Positions 28,752-33,017 of a stretch of DNA of 33,017 nt are shown in pieces (within the stretch, counting starts at the first letter, position 1; every line of letters begins with the position of its first letter). Made by a program: the position numbers and the translations under genes. Origin of the DNA: an uncultured Clostridia bacterium. GTDB lineage: Bacteria; Bacillota; Clostridia; Christensenellales; Borkfalkiaceae. Under the pieces are notes generated by a model. That model did no database searches, had not been told where the DNA came from, and saw only the letters and a program-made list of their open reading frames with translations. The DNA lies in contig CALVWX010000016.1 of the NCBI GenBank assembly GCA_944368215.1, forward strand, positions 1 through 33,017, written 5' to 3'.

Positions 28752-31424
28752 ATGAAAAGAAAACTTTTAACTGTTTTGCTGTCGCTATCAGCGATACTGT
28801 GCATGTGCTTTGCCGTTGCGGCTTGCGACAGTCAGAATAACGAAAATCCGGGCGATACCCTGACGGGCGACCATATTTCAGATGATGATTATGATGATGA
28901 CGGACAAAGCCAAGAAGGCGATGACTCCGAACACATACATAACCTCACCAGACATGAGCGCACTGAACCTGCATGCACCATTGCAGGCAACATATTATAT
29001 TGGTCGTGTTCAGGTTGCGGGAAAAATTATTCCGACGCGGAAGCTACGCAGGAAGTTTACGAAACGGGGATAGCCGCCCTCGGTCATGATTATGAGCCGG
29101 AAATAACATCGCAACCGACATGCACGCAGGACGGAGTTGAAACGTTTATCTGCACAAGATGCAACGACAGCTACACGCAAAAGATAGATGCCCTCAATCA
29201 CGACATAATAAAACACGACGGCTGGGAAGCAACATGCACGGATGGCGGCTGGGAGGCATATGAAACATGCTCGCGTTGCGATTACAGCACATATAAAGAG
29301 ACAAAGCCGCTGAGCCACAATTATGTAAATAAAGTATGCACCCGTTGCGGCGACGTCTACAAAAACAAATGGGACGGAAGCGTTGCCGATGCCTTTGAGG
29401 GCGGCAACGGCACCGAGGAAAACCCTTACCTTATTTCCACCGGCGCACAGCTGGCCTATCTTGCCTCTACCGTCAGCGCGGGCAACATTTATACTGATAA
29501 ATACTTTGCCCTAACCGACGATATAGACCTGAACAATCTTGAATGGACTCCCATAGGCAATTCAACGTATTATTTTAACGGCACAATTTACGGCAGTAAC
29601 TATGTAATTTCCAATCTTTCAATAACGTCGTGCTACGATATGGCAGGTCTTTTTTATGGGCTGAACAGTTCTTCGGCCATTTATGACCTCGGCCTTGAAA
29701 ATATTTCCATAAACATCTCATATACAAATACCCCTCCGCAGTACGCCTACTACGGATACGCAGGCGGACTTGCAGGCGAATGCACAGGTAAAATTATAAA
29801 CTGCTATGCAACAGGCAACATCGTTGCATGCAACTATTATTACGTAGGAGGAATTATAGGCCTCGGAAGAAACAATTTTAATATTGTACAATCGCATGCC
29901 GATGTGAATATAACGGCGACCGTGGACGCAGCGACGCCAAATTATTATTCCGGCGCGGGCGGAATTGCCGGAAGCGCTACTAACGTCACATTCAACGGAT
30001 GCTATTCGACAGGAGATGTTAAATTAATTTCAACAACGAGCACAATGTACGCGGGCGGACTTGCGGGCAACTGCGACGGCAGTTTCGTTTCATACAGCTA
30101 TGCCTTCGGCGATGTTGAAATCGAAAGCTATGCGTATGACGCCACATCGTATGCAGGCGGACTTGTCGGCTCATGTTCCTATGAAATTTTTAACAGTTAC
30201 TCGACAGGCGACGTGGCGGTCAATATGACGGCGTCCGCCACAGCAGCATACGCGGGCGGTTTTGCGGGGCAAGTTCAGGATGCTTACGTGGCCAACTGTT
30301 TTGGCGCGGGCAACATTAACGTACAAGCAAAAGGCGCGCCTTGCGGAGGCGGCTTTGTCGGGCTCAGCAGCGGCAGCACAACGCTGTTCAACTGCTATCG
30401 TTGCGAAGAACAAACATACAGCATAACAAAAACAAGTACTTCCCTCACCCCGACAAATACAGAAGGAAAAGCCGCGGCTCGGGAGGACCTGCAGTCAGAT
30501 AAATGGATTCAAGAAAACCTTTGGACGATTGAAGCCGACAGCTGGCTGTTCGGCGACGGATATCCGGAACTGAACTACGGATACATAAACGATGACTCAG
30601 TAGTTATCACCATTTCTACACTTGAGGAATTTTCAGCTCTTCAGGGAAACATGCTGACAAAAGATTATTGCCTGAATGCCGATATTGACATAGGCGGCAT
30701 AAATTGGACATCGATTGCCTATAACAGCGGTAAATTTATGGGAAACGGTCATACAATAAGTAATCTGACGATCGACGATACAACCATATACTATGTTGGT
30801 CTCTTCGGAATTAATAACGGCGAAATCAGCAGGCTGGCGCTGACAGATTGCAAGATAAACATAAATTATACCAAAAATCCGTTGTTTGCATATATAGGAG
30901 CATTTGCCGGAGCTAACGGCGGGTCGATAAGCGACTGTTATTCTACAGGAGATATTTCCGCAAAGACTGTGCGCCATCTATATTCCGGGGGCATAGTTGG
31001 TACGAATGATAAAAATATAACCAACTGCTACTCGACATGCAATGTAGATAATTTAGTGACAGGCACTGCAATATTTTTTGCATATTCAGGCGGTATTGCA
31101 GGAACTGGAGCACGTTACTCCTCAACTATCAGCAACTGCTTTGCGACGGGCAATATATCGGCCGCGTCAGGGACAGCCAATTATGCGTTTGCAGGAGGCA
31201 TTGCAGGATATGATGCACTCAGCACGCCCGGCTGTTATCGGTATCAGGAGCAGGAGTTTTTGGTAGAATCAGGCACAAAGGTTTCACACTCTGCAACAAA
31301 CGAAAAGGGAACTTCGGCAACGCTGGAAAACCTGCAATCGTCGGAATTCCAATCCCAGACTCTCGGCTGGAGCGAAGAAATCTGGAACTTTACAGACGGT
31401 CAATTCCCCACGTTAAAGTATTGA
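28752..31424 (+). CDS. GLUG-repeat surface lipoprotein
   Basis: The 890-residue product has a lipoprotein signal peptide with lipobox VAAC and Cys25, then an Asp-rich spacer (about 35-60). Residues about 60-206 hold four repeats with CxxC pairs at 86-89, 134-137, 173-176 and 196-199, spaced by H-x-Y motifs, as in surface proteins of gut Firmicutes. From about residue 240 GLUG-type repeats follow, for example YYVGGIIGLGRN, YAGGLAGECTGKIINCYATGNI and YAGGFAGQVQDAYVANCFGAG; such repeats form a beta-helix in adhesin-like proteins. The start at 28752 is chosen because GGAGG (28742-28746) lies six bases before it; the frame could begin at 28740 but would put the RBS inside the coding region. The gene is noticeably more AT-rich than its neighbours. 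Confidence 0.85.
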   Translation: MKRKLLTVLLSLSAILCMCFAVAACDSQNNENPGDTLTGDHISDDDYDDDGQSQEGDDSEHIHNLTRHERTEPACTIAGNILYWSCSGCGKNYSDAEATQEVYETGIAALGHDYEPEITSQPTCTQDGVETFICTRCNDSYTQKIDALNHDIIKHDGWEATCTDGGWEAYETCSRCDYSTYKETKPLSHNYVNKVCTRCGDVYKNKWDGSVADAFEGGNGTEENPYLISTGAQLAYLASTVSAGNIYTDKYFALTDDIDLNNLEWTPIGNSTYYFNGTIYGSNYVISNLSITSCYDMAGLFYGLNSSSAIYDLGLENISINISYTNTPPQYAYYGYAGGLAGECTGKIINCYATGNIVACNYYYVGGIIGLGRNNFNIVQSHADVNITATVDAATPNYYSGAGGIAGSATNVTFNGCYSTGDVKLISTTSTMYAGGLAGNCDGSFVSYSYAFGDVEIESYAYDATSYAGGLVGSCSYEIFNSYSTGDVAVNMTASATAAYAGGFAGQVQDAYVANCFGAGNINVQAKGAPCGGGFVGLSSGSTTLFNCYRCEEQTYSITKTSTSLTPTNTEGKAAAREDLQSDKWIQENLWTIEADSWLFGDGYPELNYGYINDDSVVITISTLEEFSALQGNMLTKDYCLNADIDIGGINWTSIAYNSGKFMGNGHTISNLTIDDTTIYYVGLFGINNGEISRLALTDCKININYTKNPLFAYIGAFAGANGGSISDCYSTGDISAKTVRHLYSGGIVGTNDKNITNCYSTCNVDNLVTGTAIFFAYSGGIAGTGARYSSTISNCFATGNISAASGTANYAFAGGIAGYDALSTPGCYRYQEQEFLVESGTKVSHSATNEKGTSATLENLQSSEFQSQTLGWSEEIWNFTDGQFPTLKY

Positions 31425-31469
31425 CATTTACCATATGACCGCACCATAGGTTCAAATATTACAGAAAGC

Positions 31470-31503
31470 GCGGACTGCAAATTTTTGCAGTCCGCACTTT
31501 TTT
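31470..31503 (+). terminator. Intrinsic terminator of the GLUG lipoprotein gene
   Basis: GCGGACTGCAAA (31470-31481) pairs over 12 bp with 31484-31495; ACTTTTTT follows. It is 45 bp past the stop codon. Confidence 0.9.
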
Positions 31504-31568
31504 GCGCATGTGAATATTTATGTGCGAACGGGGCAATAAACAATGCCGAAAACAAACGGAGGTGAATT

Positions 31569-31988
31569 ATGCGGGCGTTGAAACTTGGCGCGATGATAAT
31601 AGTTGCCGCCGCGCTGTCCGCGGCGGCGGTATGTCTGCCCAAAAAGACGGCATTCGAGTGCGGGCAGAGCTACACGTTCTATACCGGCAAAAGCTCTTCC
31701 GACTGCCGCATAATCACCGTTGAAGATGATGCGCGCCTCACCCTTATGACGCTTAAAGACGTTTGCGGCGAGGCGACGACCTACCCCTCCCTCGACGTAG
31801 AGCAATTTTTGCGCGACGTAAACGGACAAGTTCTGTTTGAAGAGCAGCTTTCGGACAGCGTAAATTATTACTGTTCGGCCGACCTGCCGTATTCCGTAAA
31901 GCTGTACGGACAGACGGTCAACCTGCACATATGCGTAAAAGAGAGCGGCGTCACGGTGGCTTCGCCCATAATTTTCGGGGGATATTAA
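31569..31988 (+). CDS. Hypothetical exported or membrane-anchored protein
   Basis: I do not recognise this 139-residue product. Residues 6-22 are hydrophobic (LGAMIIVAAALSAAAVC) and could be a signal peptide or membrane anchor; Cys22 lacks a good lipobox. The mature part is acidic to neutral, with several cysteines (31, 46, 66, 102 and 122 approximately) and beta-prone stretches such as YSVKLYGQTVNLHICVK. A GGAGG site precedes the ATG. The SpoIIQ-like gene lies 190 bp downstream on the same strand, so a sporulation link is possible but unproven. Its neighbour upstream is ended by a terminator. Confidence 0.6.
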   Translation: MRALKLGAMIIVAAALSAAAVCLPKKTAFECGQSYTFYTGKSSSDCRIITVEDDARLTLMTLKDVCGEATTYPSLDVEQFLRDVNGQVLFEEQLSDSVNYYCSADLPYSVKLYGQTVNLHICVKESGVTVASPIIFGGY

Positions 31989-31999
31989 ACAAATCGCTC

Positions 32000-32034
32000 A
32001 AGTCGTACTCGCCGCAAGCGGCTCCGTGCGACTT
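32000..32034 (+). repeat. Structured repeat family A, 5-prime hairpin only (copy 4)
   Basis: AAGTCGTAC (32000-32008) pairs with GTGCGACTT (32026-32034), then an internal loop TC/TCC, then GCCGC/GCGGC. The layout and the U-G pair are the same as in the copy at 13501, but several paired bases are replaced by other complementary pairs. The preceding AAATCGCTC and the internal CGTACTCG are also shared. Confidence 0.65.
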
Positions 32035-32108
32035 GCGCGCGAAAAAGGGTGAAGCACGCGCGGTACTCTCCGCGGCGGAAAAACATAAACAAAAAATTTT
32101 TGAGGCGT

Positions 32109-32138
32109 GTATAAAAGGCCGGAGGGCGGGCAATAAAG
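32109..32138 (+). promoter_or_regulatory. Possible forespore (SigF/SigG-like) promoter
   Basis: GTATA (32109-32113), 15-base spacer, GGCAATAAAG (32129-32138) roughly fits the SigF pattern GYATA / GGnnAnAnT. The spacer is one base short of the usual 16 and one consensus base is missing. It lies about 40 bp before the SpoIIQ-like gene. Confidence 0.3.
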
Positions 32139-32178
32139 AGTTTGTAAGCGGGAAACGCTACATAAAAGGAGATTAATT

Positions 32179-32841
32179 ATGAGTCAGGAAAAGAACACCC
32201 CCAAAAACAAAAAGAAGCTTTTAACTTACTATCTTATTTTAGGCGCGTGCATATTGCTGATTGCCGCCGTAACGGTGACGGTAATATTTGCCGTGAGAGG
32301 CAACGACGATTCATTCCAGATTGACGACGGAAACGGCGACGTTATAGACGGCGGCGACCAAAACGACGATGACGACAATGACGACGATGACGACGGCGAC
32401 CAGCCTTCCGAAGACGTTTCTTCGGCCTATGAATTTATTGCGCCTGTTGCAGAGATGGATGTGATAAACGATTACACCTTCTACTACAATAAGACGCTTG
32501 ACTGCTACCACTACCACACCGGGCTTGACATGGCCGCCGAAGCGGGCACCGAAGTTAAAGCATGCGTGGACGGAACGGTTGAAAGCATAACTACGGGCGA
32601 TTTACTGGACGGCACAAAGATTGTGCTTTCGCACGCGGACGGCGTTAAGACGAGCTACTTCTTCATAGACGCGGCAGAAGGACTTGAGGTAGGCGACACC
32701 GTAAAGCGCGGCGATGTTATAGGCACGGTTGCCGAACCCACCGGCAGCGAATACAAGGAAGGCGCGCACCTGCATTTTGAAGTTTCCAAGAACGGCGAAA
32801 TTGCAGACCCCAACGAGTATCTGGACATTTCCGAAAAATAA
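32179..32841 (+). CDS. M23 (LytM) domain protein, SpoIIQ-like
   Basis: The 220-residue protein has one N-terminal transmembrane helix (about 15-39), an Asp-rich linker (about 48-75) and a C-terminal LytM/M23 domain. The zinc ligands are complete: His113 and Asp117 in HTGLDMA, and His199 in HLHFEV, with His197 the catalytic partner. SpoIIQ in Clostridia usually keeps these residues and, with SpoIIIAH, forms the channel between mother cell and forespore; in Bacillus subtilis the domain is degenerate. Assignment to SpoIIQ rather than another M23 peptidase rests on size, a single TM segment and domain order. The usual spoIID neighbour is not in the window. AAGGAG precedes the ATG. Confidence 0.75.
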   Translation: MSQEKNTPKNKKKLLTYYLILGACILLIAAVTVTVIFAVRGNDDSFQIDDGNGDVIDGGDQNDDDDNDDDDDGDQPSEDVSSAYEFIAPVAEMDVINDYTFYYNKTLDCYHYHTGLDMAAEAGTEVKACVDGTVESITTGDLLDGTKIVLSHADGVKTSYFFIDAAEGLEVGDTVKRGDVIGTVAEPTGSEYKEGAHLHFEVSKNGEIADPNEYLDISEK

Positions 32842-33017
32842 ATCCGCAGAGAAAAATTTTTTCGCTCGCAATAATAATCAGCGGCGCATCATAAGTCAAA
32901 TGCGGGCGCGGCCAAAAGGCCGCGCCCGCATTTTTATATAAGGTGAATTATACTATTAAGTGCAACAGATAATGAATAAAAAAGTAGTTCATACAAATCT
33001 GTGGTAAAATAGAGTTG
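32842..33017. other. Gene-free right end with possible edge of another element
   Basis: No gene is visible. After the terminator hairpin, 32957-33017 is AT-rich with an ACAGAT / ATCTGT inverted pair (near 32966 and 32993) and a TAAAAT hexamer at about 33005. It may hold a promoter, or the end of an insertion sequence, continuing beyond the window. Confidence 0.3.
32900..32935 (+). terminator. Intrinsic terminator of the SpoIIQ-like gene
   Basis: ATGCGGGCGCGGCC (32900-32913) pairs perfectly over 14 bp with 32918-32931 around AAAA; TTTTTATA follows. Confidence 0.93.

Overview
The window looks like a chromosomal segment of an anaerobic, probably spore-forming member of the Clostridia, roughly 50% G+C. 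The evidence is the Firmicutes-type gene order (yicC-gmk-rpoZ ... priA-def-fmt-rsmB-rlmN ... rpe-thiN, and rpmB divergent from an Asp23/yloU-fakA pair), a SpoIIQ-like M23 protein, lipoprotein signal peptides of Gram-positive type, and SigA promoters of the TTGACA-N17-TATAAT class. An uncultured Christensenellales-type gut lineage is my guess, at low confidence; no 16S rRNA or other diagnostic marker is present. Most of the first 25.5 kb is transcribed on the minus strand, with rpmB the clear exception. From about 25.6 kb to the end everything is on the plus strand.

Layout. 1-1250: minus-strand str operon start (rpsL, then rpsG cut by the window edge), with about 610 bp of hairpin-rich repeats wedged between the two genes. 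1290-6200: a DRE-TIM aldolase-like enzyme and a 1236-residue lipoprotein that joins collagen-like triplets to a solute-binding-like region. 6200-9830: a GDSL/SGNH esterase start-stop coupled to recG. 9770-10910: a DUF559 nuclease-like gene embedded in palindromic and tandem repeats. 10914-13001: fakA and the Asp23-family gene; 13302-13487: divergent rpmB, followed by two copies of a structured repeat. 13925-14770: a leucine-rich-repeat lipoprotein. 15087-24737: a long housekeeping run read on the minus strand in the order yicC, gmk, rpoZ, priA, def, fmt, rsmB, rlmN, rpe, thiN. remA, coaBC, prpC, prkC and rsgA, which often sit in this cluster, are absent. 24881-25540: a nitrilase-fold protein that appears to lack its catalytic residues. 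25647-28570: an M1 peptidase lipoprotein, corA with a structured leader, and an FmdB-type zinc ribbon. 28752-32841: a GLUG-repeat lipoprotein, a small exported protein and the SpoIIQ-like M23 protein. The last 60 bases are AT-rich and may be the edge of another element.

The functional themes are translation and RNA processing (rpsL, rpsG, rpmB, def, fmt, rsmB, rlmN, yicC), replication restart and recombination (priA, recG), transcription and nucleotide supply (rpoZ, gmk), and cell-surface proteins (five lipoproteins or exported proteins). The most striking non-coding signals are a possible pseudoknot plus intrinsic terminator in the 160-nt corA leader, a dispersed hairpin family whose stems change in a compensatory way between copies, four copies of a palindromic repeat of about 110 bp inside or beside the housekeeping genes, and a 27-bp-period hairpin array at the place where prpC-prkC-rsgA would be expected.
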